DNA of 15,342 bases from an uncultured Bacteroidales bacterium (GTDB taxonomy: Bacteria > Bacteroidota > Bacteroidia > Bacteroidales > P3). How positions within the stretch are numbered: the first letter of the stretch is position 1; every line of letters begins with the position of its first letter. Below the pieces are notes generated by a model. It was not told the DNA's origin, did no database searches, and saw only the letters and a program-made list of their open reading frames with translations. Position numbers and translations under genes: made by a program. Where the stretch lies: contig CALGGY010000127.1 in NCBI GenBank assembly GCA_937915785.1, forward strand, positions 1-15,342, written 5' to 3'. This document shows, piece by piece, positions 7,571 to 15,339 of this stretch.

Positions 7571-7601
7571 TTGCATTTTTGCAAAAAAAAACGTATTTTT
7601 G
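7571..7601 (+). promoter_or_regulatory. Promoter of the DUF4810-DUF799-ruvC unit
   Basis: On the plus strand, TTG (7571-7573), a 20-nt spacer and TATTTTTG (7594-7601) fit the TTTG/TAnnTTTG pattern. Transcription would begin about 100 nt before the ATG at 7715, leaving a long leader with no ORF, clear hairpin or riboswitch I can recognise. It diverges from the protease promoter, about 60 nt away. Confidence 0.5.
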
Positions 7602-7714
7602 TCGTTTGTTTAGCACTGAAGAAAATACGAGCCATTCACAAAGGCAAAGTGATGTGAAACAATATTTTACGAACATTTGAACGACTTAAAAAAAGGCATT
7701 TATACACTTATAAA

Positions 7715-8545
7715 ATGAACAAAAACATCTTACGGCTGTTCGGAGCCGCCATAGCAATAAGCATTTTGGGCGTCACACTGAGCTGTTCGCACCAAAAGAG
7801 CATAATTCAGGACCCCCGTATGCTGCTGGACTACGCACTGATACCCAACGACTCCACCCTTACACACCTCTCCGACGACTATCGCACAACCATCGAAAAA
7901 ACGGGCAAGCGCGACTCTGTGAAACCAGGCGTGTACGCCGACTACGCCGTAACCATGGCACTGCTGCTGAAATTCGATTCTGCCGACATTTATTTCGACA
8001 AAGAGATGGCATCGTACCCCGAATCGAGGCAATACGTAGAATTTCTGAAACAGCGGATGACCTCCGCTTCGGGACGCTATCGCGTGGCAAAACAGCGCAT
8101 TCAGGACAGCATAGACCGCGAAGAAGCTCTGAAAAACGCCCTCGGCAACGACTTTGAATTCGAAAAAGTTCGCTATCCGAAAGGCTCCAAAGAATACAAA
8201 CAGCAGCAAAAAGAAAAAAAAGCCGCCCGAAAAGCCAAGGAAAAAGAGAAAAAAGCCGCCCGAAAAGCAAAACAAAAAGAACGCGAACAGCTGAAAGAAG
8301 AACGCGACAACCAGAAAAAAATGGCACAAAAAGAACGCGAACAGCAAAAAAAACAAGCCCAGAAAGAACGTGAGCAACAACGCAAACAAGCTGCCAAGGA
8401 CCGCATAGCCCAAAAAGAACAGCAGATGAACGAACGCGAACAAAAACGCGAACAGCTGAGGCTTGAACGTGAACAAAAACGTCAGCAGAACAACAAAAAA
8501 AATCAAACCCCTGCCCCTGCCGACAGCACCCTGAACAACCAATAA
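7715..8545 (+). CDS. DUF4810-like putative lipoprotein with long charged helical tail
   Basis: A 276-residue protein. The N-terminal hydrophobic signal ends in VTLSC (Cys24), a weak lipobox, so lipidation is likely but not certain. Residues about 33-117 resemble DUF4810, whose hallmarks are a PPG-type turn (VKPGVYADYA, 69-78) and a KExxxFPES-like motif (KEMASYPESRQYVEFL, 96-111). DUF4810 proteins often sit in operons with CsgG-like and DUF799 lipoproteins, and a DUF799-like gene follows here by 13 nt. Residues about 158-261 are almost only K, E, R, Q and A, in near-repeats such as KKAARKAKEKE and AQKEREQQ. This predicts a long solitary or coiled helix that is not part of the usual domain of about 120 residues. 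Its function is unknown; a role in an envelope complex is inference from context. Confidence 0.75.
   Translation: MNKNILRLFGAAIAISILGVTLSCSHQKSIIQDPRMLLDYALIPNDSTLTHLSDDYRTTIEKTGKRDSVKPGVYADYAVTMALLLKFDSADIYFDKEMASYPESRQYVEFLKQRMTSASGRYRVAKQRIQDSIDREEALKNALGNDFEFEKVRYPKGSKEYKQQQKEKKAARKAKEKEKKAARKAKQKEREQLKEERDNQKKMAQKEREQQKKQAQKEREQQRKQAAKDRIAQKEQQMNEREQKREQLRLEREQKRQQNNKKNQTPAPADSTLNNQ
8186..8498 (+). repeat. Imperfect tandem repeats encoding the K/E/R/Q helix
   Basis: This stretch repeats units such as AAAAAAGCCGCCCGAAAAGC (twice near the start) and variants of CAAAAAGAACGCGAACAGC. The units keep the reading frame and encode the charged tail of the DUF4810-like protein. They are degenerate, so the tract may have grown by duplication and then drifted. 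Confidence 0.65.
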
Positions 8546-8558
8546 GAAAGGACAGCTC

Positions 8559-9350
8559 ATGAGAAAAATATCCACCATACTGCTAATAGCCATAATATCG
8601 ACTCTTGCCGCAGGCTGCAAAACCGAACGCAAAGCAACCCGATACCAAAACCTGTACACCGAAAAACCGGCAATGATATACATTGCTCCCATAATAGACA
8701 AAATACAACGCAAAAAAGGCACCTATGCCGACGACCTTGTGTTCAACCGCGAGATAAACGTGGCACACGCCTACATGTACCAAACCCTACAGGGGCCCGT
8801 GGTGCGCCGCGGATACTACGTCATCGGCCCCATGGCCGCCAAAGAAATAGCGCGAGCCGACAGCATCAGCACCGACGACCTCAAGTTTTCACCAAACCTT
8901 GCCAACTACAACACCCGCTACGGCATCGACGCAATACTCTTTGTAACAATCTACCGCTGGGTGGAGGAAAACGGCGAATGGATAGTGTACCTGAACTACA
9001 CACTGAAATCCACCAAGACATCCAAAACCCTGATGAACTACAACGTGAAAGCCCACAAAACGGTGATACTCGACTCAAAACGCGACCCGCAGATGCCCGT
9101 AGCCGACTGGGACTTTGCCGACGAGATGGGCACCGACAACGGCACCACACAACGCGCCCGGATACTGGAATGCGTTAGCGACTACGTGCTGAAAAACCTG
9201 CCCGCAGGCTCGAAAAACAAAAAATTCGAACAGGACAACTACCATATCGCCAACCCCGAATGCTTCGACTATCTGCTCGACGAGGAAAACCTTATCAATT
9301 TCACAAAAATGGAGCTCGAAGTGTTCGAAAAAGAGTGCTTCGACCTTTAA
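8559..9350 (+). CDS. DUF799/GNA1162-like lipoprotein
   Basis: A 263-residue lipoprotein with a consensus lipobox (LAAGC, Cys20). The mature part has the layout of the DUF799 (GNA1162) family: an early strand MIYIAPIID, an alpha/beta core with GPVVRRGYYVIGPMAAKEIA, then YGIDAILFVTIYRWVE and a strand pair WIVYLNYTLKSTKTSKTLMN. This fold is related to CsgG-type and TolB-N-like periplasmic domains. In Neisseria GNA1162 is a surface-antigen candidate; the molecular role is unsettled. The stretch after about residue 200, including YHIANPECFDYLLDEENL, extends beyond the part I recognise. It lies 13 nt after the DUF4810-like gene and 19 nt before ruvC, so all three probably share one transcript. The family call rests on pattern and gene pairing; I am fairly confident. 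Confidence 0.75.
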   Translation: MRKISTILLIAIISTLAAGCKTERKATRYQNLYTEKPAMIYIAPIIDKIQRKKGTYADDLVFNREINVAHAYMYQTLQGPVVRRGYYVIGPMAAKEIARADSISTDDLKFSPNLANYNTRYGIDAILFVTIYRWVEENGEWIVYLNYTLKSTKTSKTLMNYNVKAHKTVILDSKRDPQMPVADWDFADEMGTDNGTTQRARILECVSDYVLKNLPAGSKNKKFEQDNYHIANPECFDYLLDEENLINFTKMELEVFEKECFDL

Positions 9351-9369
9351 AAAACACACTTACGGAAAC

Positions 9370-9936
9370 GTGGAACAGATAATATTAGGCATCGACCCCG
9401 GCACCCGGCTCATGGGCTACGCACTGCTCGAAGTGGAAGGCAACAAAGCCAAGCTCATAACCATGGACGTGCTTAGCCTGCTGAAAATACAAAGCCACGA
9501 GCTGAGGATAAAAAAAATTTTCGAAACCACCCGCCATATCATTGACACCCACCACCCCGACTTCCTCGCCATCGAAGCCCCGTTCTACGGCAAAAACGTG
9601 CAGTCCATGCTCAAGCTCGGCCGCGCACAAGGCGTGGCAATAGCCGCGGCACTTGCCCGCGACATACCTTTCTGCGAATACGAGCCCCGCAGGGTGAAAC
9701 AGTCCGTTACCGGCAACGGCGCCGCCTCCAAAGAACAGGTGGCATCCATGATGCAACGCCTCCTCAACTTCCGCGAAATGCCACAGCACCTCGACGCCAC
9801 CGACGCCCTCGCCGTGGCCTACTGCCATTTCCTCTGCAACTACGGCTCCATACCGCAAGCGACACCGAAAACCAAGAAAAAAAGCACATCGTGGGCTGCT
9901 TTCATAAACGAAAACCAATCGAGAATAATAAAATAA
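9370..9936 (+). CDS. ruvC: RuvC, Holliday junction resolvase
   Basis: RuvC is the dimeric endonuclease that resolves Holliday junctions together with RuvAB in recombinational repair. The 188-residue product has the RNase H-like core. D9 (GIDPGT), E69 (LAIEAPFYGKN), D142 and D145 (LDATDALAVAYCH) match the four acidic metal ligands of E. coli RuvC (D7, E66, D138, D141). The segment KLGRAQGVAIAAA is also family-typical. The start is GTG at 9370 (MEQIILGIDPG), which puts the first Asp at the normal distance; no ATG lies nearby. The C-terminal tail, PKTKKKSTSWAAFINENQ, is a short basic extension. It lies 19 nt after a lipoprotein gene and 12 nt before another, so its expression is probably tied to envelope genes. 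The ruvA and ruvB genes are not in the window. Confidence 0.96.
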   Translation: MEQIILGIDPGTRLMGYALLEVEGNKAKLITMDVLSLLKIQSHELRIKKIFETTRHIIDTHHPDFLAIEAPFYGKNVQSMLKLGRAQGVAIAAALARDIPFCEYEPRRVKQSVTGNGAASKEQVASMMQRLLNFREMPQHLDATDALAVAYCHFLCNYGSIPQATPKTKKKSTSWAAFINENQSRIIK

Positions 9937-9948
9937 CCAGCCTATCAC

Positions 9949-11208
9949 ATGACAATAAAGCACCTCGCAACAACATTCGCCATCACGACAATAATCGCCA
10001 CCCTTTTTTCCTGCTCCGACACGGTGAAAAAGAAATCCTCCTTCGACCCTCAGCTGGTAAACTTCCAAGCAAGCTACAACCGCAGCTTCGACAACACCCT
10101 CTACCCATCGTACATTCTGGCAATGGCCAACTACAACGGTAAAAAAGAAACCGACCTTTTCACCATGGCCATCACAGCCCCAAAAAACAACTCCGTGGTT
10201 AGGATAGTGATAGACTCGTCGAAACTGAACTACGTAACCACAATACAAACCACACTGAAACAATCCGGCCAGCGCTACAAAATAACCCCGCTCATAAAAT
10301 GGAAATACGACGAACTCTCGCACATCAAACAGCCGGCAATGGTTGACCTCACCTTCACCCTATACATCAACGACGAAGAGGTGGACATCAAAAACATGCG
10401 CCTCAACTACCGCAGCGTAAACGAATGCCTGCTCGGACTTCGCGACTCCACCAACCAATACATCGACTACCGCTGGCTTTTTGTGGCCTTTGTGAACGAA
10501 GAACACCCCTACCTCGACCATATCCTCGACGAAATACTGCAACAAGGCATCGTAAGCAGATTTTCGGGCTACCAGATGAACGAAAAACACGTCAACGAAC
10601 AGGTGTTCGCCATCTGGTACTACATACAAACCAAAGGCATACGCTACAGCTCCATATCAAACACCAGCAAATCCACCAAAACAGCAAACACTCAGTATAT
10701 CAGATTTTTGGACGAGGTTTATCACAACAAGCAGGCCAACTGCATCGACGCCTGCGTTTTCATGGCATCGATACTCGAAAAAATAGGCATACACACCGTC
10801 ATTTTCCTCGACCCGTCGCACGCCTACCTCGGATATTACAAAGACAAGAAAAAGAAAAAAATGGCACTGCTCGAAACCACCATCGCCGGAAACATAAACC
10901 TCAACGCCATTGTTGAAACCGGCGACCACGAGCAAACCCTACGGCTGCTGCAGAAATACAGCAAGTACCTGCAACACAACGAACTGCAGAAATACGAGAA
11001 CGGCACCATCTCCATCAGCCAGATAAAGGAAAACATATCGCGCGAAAGCTTCCGCATTGCCACCAACTACGACATCGACCGCTACAACAAAAACAAAAAA
11101 ATGTACAACGACCCCAAAGAAGACCGCTTTTCGATGCTCGACATCAGCGACTTGCGCGGAAAAGTCCAACCCATAGTAAGAGAACCCGACTTCTACAAAC
11201 ACAAATAA
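9949..11208 (+). CDS. Lipoprotein with transglutaminase-like domain
   Basis: A 419-residue putative lipoprotein: signal segment, then TLFSC (Cys22), followed by Ser-Asp. Residues about 30-155 are beta-rich (RIVIDSSKLNY, MVDLTFTLYINDEEVD) and lack a name I can defend. Residues about 180-315 resemble a bacterial transglutaminase-like (papain-fold) domain. C265 lies in KQANCIDACVFMASILEKIG, H291 in LDPSHAYLGYY, and ALLETT (306-311) follows where many relatives have FLETT. The expected Cys-His pair is thus present, and the third position may be E309 or a nearby residue. The rest, to residue 419, is charged and helical. Activity could be proteolytic, cross-linking or lost. It starts 12 nt after ruvC, probably as the last gene of that unit. 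The plus-strand gap to the M6 protease is 78 nt, so readthrough is possible. Confidence 0.75.
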   Translation: MTIKHLATTFAITTIIATLFSCSDTVKKKSSFDPQLVNFQASYNRSFDNTLYPSYILAMANYNGKKETDLFTMAITAPKNNSVVRIVIDSSKLNYVTTIQTTLKQSGQRYKITPLIKWKYDELSHIKQPAMVDLTFTLYINDEEVDIKNMRLNYRSVNECLLGLRDSTNQYIDYRWLFVAFVNEEHPYLDHILDEILQQGIVSRFSGYQMNEKHVNEQVFAIWYYIQTKGIRYSSISNTSKSTKTANTQYIRFLDEVYHNKQANCIDACVFMASILEKIGIHTVIFLDPSHAYLGYYKDKKKKKMALLETTIAGNINLNAIVETGDHEQTLRLLQKYSKYLQHNELQKYENGTISISQIKENISRESFRIATNYDIDRYNKNKKMYNDPKEDRFSMLDISDLRGKVQPIVREPDFYKHK

Positions 11209-11286
11209 AACGGATAAAAAAACGTAATAACCAGACAAAAACATTTACAAAATACTGACTTGCAATTCAGAAAAAAAACATCAACA

Positions 11287-13902
11287 ATGAAAAAACACGC
11301 ATTAACACTAATCTTGGCACTCGTTGCCTTATCAACACAAATCGGAGCCGTAACAGCCTACCCCTACCCCATACGGTTCACCCAACCCGACAAAACCCAG
11401 CTCACCCTCACCATGAAAGGCGACGAGCGAATAAAATGGGCCGAAACCGAAGACGGCTACTCATTGGTTTACAACAACGACGGATTTTTCTGCTACGCCA
11501 CCAAGGACGAAAACGGCGACATGGTACCGTCGCAACACACTGCCACCGACATTGCCAACCGCAGCGCCGAAGCAACAGCATTCCTCGAACGCACACCAAA
11601 ACACCTGTTCTACAGCGAATCGCAAACCAAAATGATGATAGACATCTGGTTTATGGCCAACGACAAATCGCTGAAATCCAACGAAAAAATGGTAACCCTC
11701 GGAACAGTGAAATTCCCCGTGATACTGGCATCGTTCAGCAATAAAAACTTTGCCAAAACCAAAGCCCAGTTCAACAACCTGCTTAACCAAGTAGGCTACG
11801 GCACATCGGGGAGCGTGACCGATTTCTACAAAGAAAACTCATACGGCAAAATGCAGCTGGAGTTCGTGGCCATCGGCCCCATACGCCTGCCACAGACCAT
11901 AGCCTACTACGGCAACAACAGCAACGGCAACTCACAGCAGTTTGCCCGCGACGCCATCAACCTTGCCAACGACAGCGTAGATTTCTCGCAGTTCGACAAC
12001 GACGGCGACGGATACGTGGACGGAGTGCACATCTTCTTTGCCGGATACGGCGAGGAATCGGGCGGTGGAGCCGACTGTATCTGGTCGCACCGCGGTACCA
12101 TAGCTTCCAACGTGCCAACCGTGGACGGCAAACGCCTCAAAGACTACTCCTGCTCACCCGAACTGCGCGGCAGCAGCGGATCCTCTATCACCAACATCGG
12201 AGTGATATGCCACGAGCTGGGACACGTGTTCGGAGCCCCCGATTTCTACGACACCGACTACGAATCGAACGGACAATACCCCGGCACCGGCGAATGGGAC
12301 CTCATGGGCAGCGGCAGCTGGAACAACAACGGCGCCACTCCATGCCACCACAACCCCTACTCCAAATGCTATATCTACCACTGGGCCACACCTAAAATAC
12401 TCTCACAACCCGAAGCCGTGGTGCTTAACAACGCAGAAGGCAACGACAACTCCTTCTACAGATACGAGACCTCCACAACAGGCGAGTATTTTCTCCTCGA
12501 AAACCGCCAAAAACAGCAGTTTGATGCAAACATACCCGGCTCGGGACTGATGATTTACCGCATTCATAAAAACGGAGTACCCGGATACAACGTAAACAAC
12601 ACCCACCCGCAAAAATTCTGCGTGGTCTCTGCAACAAGCAACAGCGACATACCCACATCAACGGCAAGCACCTACGGCAACCTCAACAACGCAAACACGC
12701 CTTTCGGCAACACCAAAAATGCCTTCAACGACACCACCCTGCCCTCGTCGAAAGCTTGGAACGGACTCCCCTCACAAAAACCCCTCAGCCAAATAACCAA
12801 AGTGTCGCGAAACAAAACCGTTTGTTTCCTATTCCGAAACGCCACCATAAATGTCGGCGAATTTGAAGCCAACGCTTCGTCGGCGACCGCCATAAAACTC
12901 TCGTGGCGACTGTTCAACTACCAGAAAGTGCTGCTCGTCTATTCCGCAAACGGCGTGTTTGGCACCCCGCAAGGCGACGTGTACAACGCTGGCGACAACA
13001 TCGCGGGCGGCGGAGTTGTTCTCTATCAGGGATATGCAAACTCTTTCAACCACACCGGACTCTCGGCCCAAACTCTGTACAAATACAAAATCTTCTCCCT
13101 CGACAACGGCAACTGGACCTCAGGTGTGGAAGCTCAGGCCACCACATACGCCAACCCGCTGAACCTGCCATACAACGAAAACTTCGACGCCGACACCATT
13201 TACCCCGGCTTCTGGAGCGCCGAATACGACGACTCGGACTATCAATGGATTGTGGCCAACCGAGACGTAACAACATACACCGCACACAGCGGCGACAACT
13301 ACATGCTGTGTTCTGCTCCCAACACAAGCTGCAACGGCGCCACCGCCACACTGCTCACAGCCCCGGTAAACACTTCAGGCGCTTCGCAACCCAAGGTGTC
13401 GTTCTTTATCCGCAACCAACGACGCATGTCGGACCTCGATGTGATAACAATAAAATACCGCCCATTGGCAACCGGCAACTGGGTGGTGCTTGCCACTCTT
13501 ACAAACACTTTCTCGGGTTGGACACAACTAACTTACGAACTGCCTGCCAGAGAGTTCGTACAAGTGGCGTTTGAAGCCACATGCCACTATGGTCGCGGAA
13601 TTGCCATCGACGACGTGATGTTCTACGACGAGGTTGCCGGCATCAACACCGCCACAGCCGACAACTCAAACATTGCCATCTACCCCAACCCCGCCACCAA
13701 CAAGGTGAACATTGCAGCAACCAACAGCAGTCAAAACATCAGCTACGAAGTATTCGACCTGATTGGACGCTCCATGGCTCGTGGCAATGTGGAGGCAGAA
13801 CATTCCGAACAGCTGAACACCTCCAACTGGAAACCCGGAGTTTATATCATCAAACTGCACTCCCGAAACAACGAAAAAACCAAACAGCTTATCATCAAAT
13901 AA
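11287..13902 (+). CDS. M6-type secreted metalloprotease with T9SS signal
   Basis: An 871-residue secreted zinc protease of the M6 (immune inhibitor A-like) type. Residues 1-24 are a signal peptide, and a propeptide-like region runs to about 140. The catalytic region carries DNDGDGYVDG (237-246), likely Ca-binding, and HELGHVFGAPD (309-319), whose H309, H313 and distal D319 fit the HExxHxxGxxD zincin motif with E310 as base; GEWDLMGSGSW follows. Residues about 524-620 look fibronectin III-like, and about 628-782 MAM-like/choice-of-anchor (NENFDADTIYPGFW to IAIDDVMFYD). A T9SS type A domain ends the protein (IYPNPATNKVNI, then GVYIIKL and KQLIIK). I chose ATG 11287 (MKKHALT) because the signal peptide then begins normally; an upstream TTG at 11260 would add nine residues. 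No clear promoter box was found. A strong terminator follows 18 nt after the stop. Likely a nutrient-acquiring or virulence-type protease; the substrate is unknown. Confidence 0.92.
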   Translation: MKKHALTLILALVALSTQIGAVTAYPYPIRFTQPDKTQLTLTMKGDERIKWAETEDGYSLVYNNDGFFCYATKDENGDMVPSQHTATDIANRSAEATAFLERTPKHLFYSESQTKMMIDIWFMANDKSLKSNEKMVTLGTVKFPVILASFSNKNFAKTKAQFNNLLNQVGYGTSGSVTDFYKENSYGKMQLEFVAIGPIRLPQTIAYYGNNSNGNSQQFARDAINLANDSVDFSQFDNDGDGYVDGVHIFFAGYGEESGGGADCIWSHRGTIASNVPTVDGKRLKDYSCSPELRGSSGSSITNIGVICHELGHVFGAPDFYDTDYESNGQYPGTGEWDLMGSGSWNNNGATPCHHNPYSKCYIYHWATPKILSQPEAVVLNNAEGNDNSFYRYETSTTGEYFLLENRQKQQFDANIPGSGLMIYRIHKNGVPGYNVNNTHPQKFCVVSATSNSDIPTSTASTYGNLNNANTPFGNTKNAFNDTTLPSSKAWNGLPSQKPLSQITKVSRNKTVCFLFRNATINVGEFEANASSATAIKLSWRLFNYQKVLLVYSANGVFGTPQGDVYNAGDNIAGGGVVLYQGYANSFNHTGLSAQTLYKYKIFSLDNGNWTSGVEAQATTYANPLNLPYNENFDADTIYPGFWSAEYDDSDYQWIVANRDVTTYTAHSGDNYMLCSAPNTSCNGATATLLTAPVNTSGASQPKVSFFIRNQRRMSDLDVITIKYRPLATGNWVVLATLTNTFSGWTQLTYELPAREFVQVAFEATCHYGRGIAIDDVMFYDEVAGINTATADNSNIAIYPNPATNKVNIAATNSSQNISYEVFDLIGRSMARGNVEAEHSEQLNTSNWKPGVYIIKLHSRNNEKTKQLIIK

Positions 13903-13920
13903 GCATTGGGTATCTCAAAC

Positions 13921-13958
13921 AAAAAGAGCTTCGACCCTCGGCCGAGGCTCTTTTTTTT
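13921..13958 (+). terminator. Rho-independent terminator after the M6 protease
   Basis: AAAAAGAGC (13921-13929) pairs with GCTCTTTTT (13947-13955), with an inner CCTCGGCCGAGG palindrome and a run of eight T at 13951-13958. It is the strongest terminator in the window and separates the protease gene from prfA. Confidence 0.85.
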
Positions 13959-14042
13959 CATCTTTACGAAAAATACCACAACCAAAACAGCATATCATTC
14001 AACCAATTACGTAAGCACCTCTTTTATTTGAAATAAAAATCG

Positions 14043-14050
14043 TATCTTTG
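14043..14050 (+). promoter_or_regulatory. prfA promoter -7 element
   Basis: TATCTTTG matches TAnnTTTG, in the context AAAATCGTATCTTTGCAC, 20 nt before the prfA ATG. The leader is therefore very short. No good TTTG is seen at -33; the nearest is only 12 nt upstream. The same TCGTATCTTTGC block occurs at the left-edge promoter. Confidence 0.55.
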
Positions 14051-14070
14051 CACAACAAAACCAACCGACA

Positions 14071-15141
14071 ATGTTAGACAAATTAGAAGCCATAAACGCA
14101 CGCTACATCGAGCTGGAGAAAGAGATAAACGACCCCGGCGTGACGCAGGACATGAAACGATATGTGAAACTTTCCAAGGACTACAAAGACCTGCAGCCCG
14201 TTATCGAAGCATACAAGCAATACAAGGACATACTGGGCAACATAGCCAACTGCAAGGACATTCTCAGCAACGAAAAGGACGAGGAGTTCCGCAACATGGC
14301 CAAGGAGGAACTGGCATCGTACACCGAAAAACGCGACCGTCTGGAGGACGACATCCGCCTGATGCTTATCCCCGCCGACCCGCAGGACCACAAAAACGCC
14401 GTGTTCGAAATACGTGGCGGCACCGGCGGCGACGAAGCCAGCATCTTTGCCGGCGACCTCTACCGCATGTATGTGCGCTATTGCGAAAAACGCAAGTGGA
14501 AAATAGAAATTGTGGACTACACCGAAGGCACTGCCGGCGGATACAAGGAGATTGTGTTCAACGTGATAGGCGACGGAGTGTACGGCGTGATGAAATACGA
14601 GTCGGGAGTGCACCGCGTACAGCGTGTGCCGCAAACCGAAACGCAAGGCCGCGTGCACACCTCTGCCGCCTCGGTGGTGGTGCTGCCCGAAGCCGAGGAG
14701 TTCGACGTGGAACTGAAACAGTCGGACATCAAAAAAGAGATTTTCTGCGCATCGGGTCCCGGAGGGCAGTCGGTGAACACCACCTACTCCGCAGTGCGAC
14801 TCACCCACATACCCACCGGCATTGTGGTTTCGTGCCAAGATCAGAAATCGCAGATAAAAAACATGGAAAAAGCCCTTGTGGTGATGCGAACACGACTGTT
14901 CGAGCGCGAATATAGCAAATATTTGGAGGAGATGTCGTCGAAACGCAAGACCATGGTCTCCACCGGCGACCGCTCGGCCAAAATCCGAACCTACAACTAC
15001 CCGCAGAGCCGCGTTACCGACCACCGCATCAACTACACCATGTACAACCTCTCCGCCTTTATGGACGGCGACATACAAGACCTGATAGACGCCCTGCAGC
15101 TGGCCGAAAACGCCGAACGCCTGAAAGAAGCGGTAGGGTGA
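14071..15141 (+). CDS. prfA: Peptide chain release factor 1
   Basis: RF1 recognises UAA and UAG in the ribosomal A site and triggers release of the finished protein. The 356-residue product is close to the 360 of E. coli. Residues about 1-95 are the helical N-terminal domain. FEIRGGTGGDEASIFAGDLY opens the conserved core. The stop-codon-reading tripeptide is PQT in HRVQRVPQTETQGRVHTSAA, where E. coli has PAT. The catalytic GGQ lies in ASGPGGQSVNTTYSAVRLTH, and NYPQSRVTDHRINYT is the usual C-terminal signature. The 'Q' in PxT is within normal variation, so UAA/UAG reading is expected. The gene has its own -7 box and an upstream terminator, so it is monocistronic on its left side. No terminator is obvious immediately downstream. 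Confidence 0.97.
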   Translation: MLDKLEAINARYIELEKEINDPGVTQDMKRYVKLSKDYKDLQPVIEAYKQYKDILGNIANCKDILSNEKDEEFRNMAKEELASYTEKRDRLEDDIRLMLIPADPQDHKNAVFEIRGGTGGDEASIFAGDLYRMYVRYCEKRKWKIEIVDYTEGTAGGYKEIVFNVIGDGVYGVMKYESGVHRVQRVPQTETQGRVHTSAASVVVLPEAEEFDVELKQSDIKKEIFCASGPGGQSVNTTYSAVRLTHIPTGIVVSCQDQKSQIKNMEKALVVMRTRLFEREYSKYLEEMSSKRKTMVSTGDRSAKIRTYNYPQSRVTDHRINYTMYNLSAFMDGDIQDLIDALQLAENAERLKEAVG

Positions 15142-15149
15142 TTTGGGAG

Positions 15150-15163
15150 TTAGGTGTTAGGTG
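15150..15163 (+). repeat. Short tandem repeat TTAGGTG x2
   Basis: Just after prfA, the heptamer TTAGGTG is repeated twice head to tail, followed by TTGC. Too short to interpret, but it lies in a noncoding stretch with other simple sequence. Confidence 0.6.
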
Positions 15164-15204
15164 TTGCTGATACACTTTTTGCAGTCTTTATTCTCAACTC
15201 ATGC

Positions 15205-15218
15205 AAAAAAAAAAAAAA
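15205..15218 (+). repeat. Run of 14 A residues
   Basis: An uninterrupted 14-base A homopolymer in the noncoding region right of prfA, 12 nt before a small ATG frame. It is the longest single-base run seen in the window. It may be a slippage-prone tract or a sequencing artefact. Confidence 0.7.
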
Positions 15219-15230
15219 CGCTTAATAATT

Positions 15231-15272
15231 ATGAAAAAAGAACTATTAGCATCTAAGCCTTCTTTGCTCTGA
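15231..15272 (+). other. 13-codon mini-ORF (leader-like or broken gene start)
   Basis: ATG 15231 begins MKKELLASKPSLL and stops at TGA 15270-15272. The stop overlaps the left arm of an inverted repeat. The reading context is CTC-TGA-C. A +1 shift would join the ORF to a frame (DNCRRRAGVYTIALICDG and on) that stays open to the window end. It could be a leader peptide, the 5' end of a frameshifted gene, or chance. No family is recognised. Confidence 0.25.
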
Positions 15273-15339
15273 CAACTGTCGTCGCAGAGCAGGGGTTTAC
15301 ACCATTGCGCTGATATGCGACGGTAGCACCATCGACAGT
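15265..15339. repeat. Overlapping inverted repeats at the right edge
   Basis: Three perfect 7-bp inverted pairs overlap. TGCTCTG (15265-15271) pairs with CAGAGCA (15285-15291); ACTGTCG (15275-15281) with CGACAGT (15333-15339); CGTCGCA (15280-15286) with TGCGACG (15316-15322). The first cannot form fully together with the third, so alternative RNA folds are possible. No T tract follows the first hairpin within the window. Confidence 0.5.

Noticed and set aside
8186..8498. Repeats considered as a CRISPR array
   Set aside because: The units are short, degenerate, coding and without unique spacers of regular length.
7730..8722. 330-codon minus-strand frame, very Phe/Leu-rich, looking like a membrane protein
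   Set aside because: The apparent hydrophobicity is the complement of Lys/Glu codons (AAA, GAA read as TTT, TTC) in the charged repeat.
9385..10323. 312-codon minus-strand frame across ruvC and the next gene
   Set aside because: Antisense to ruvC, whose four catalytic acids are intact.
14083..15078. 331-codon minus-strand frame antisense to prfA
   Set aside because: prfA carries GGQ and PxT motifs; the antisense frame has no family match.
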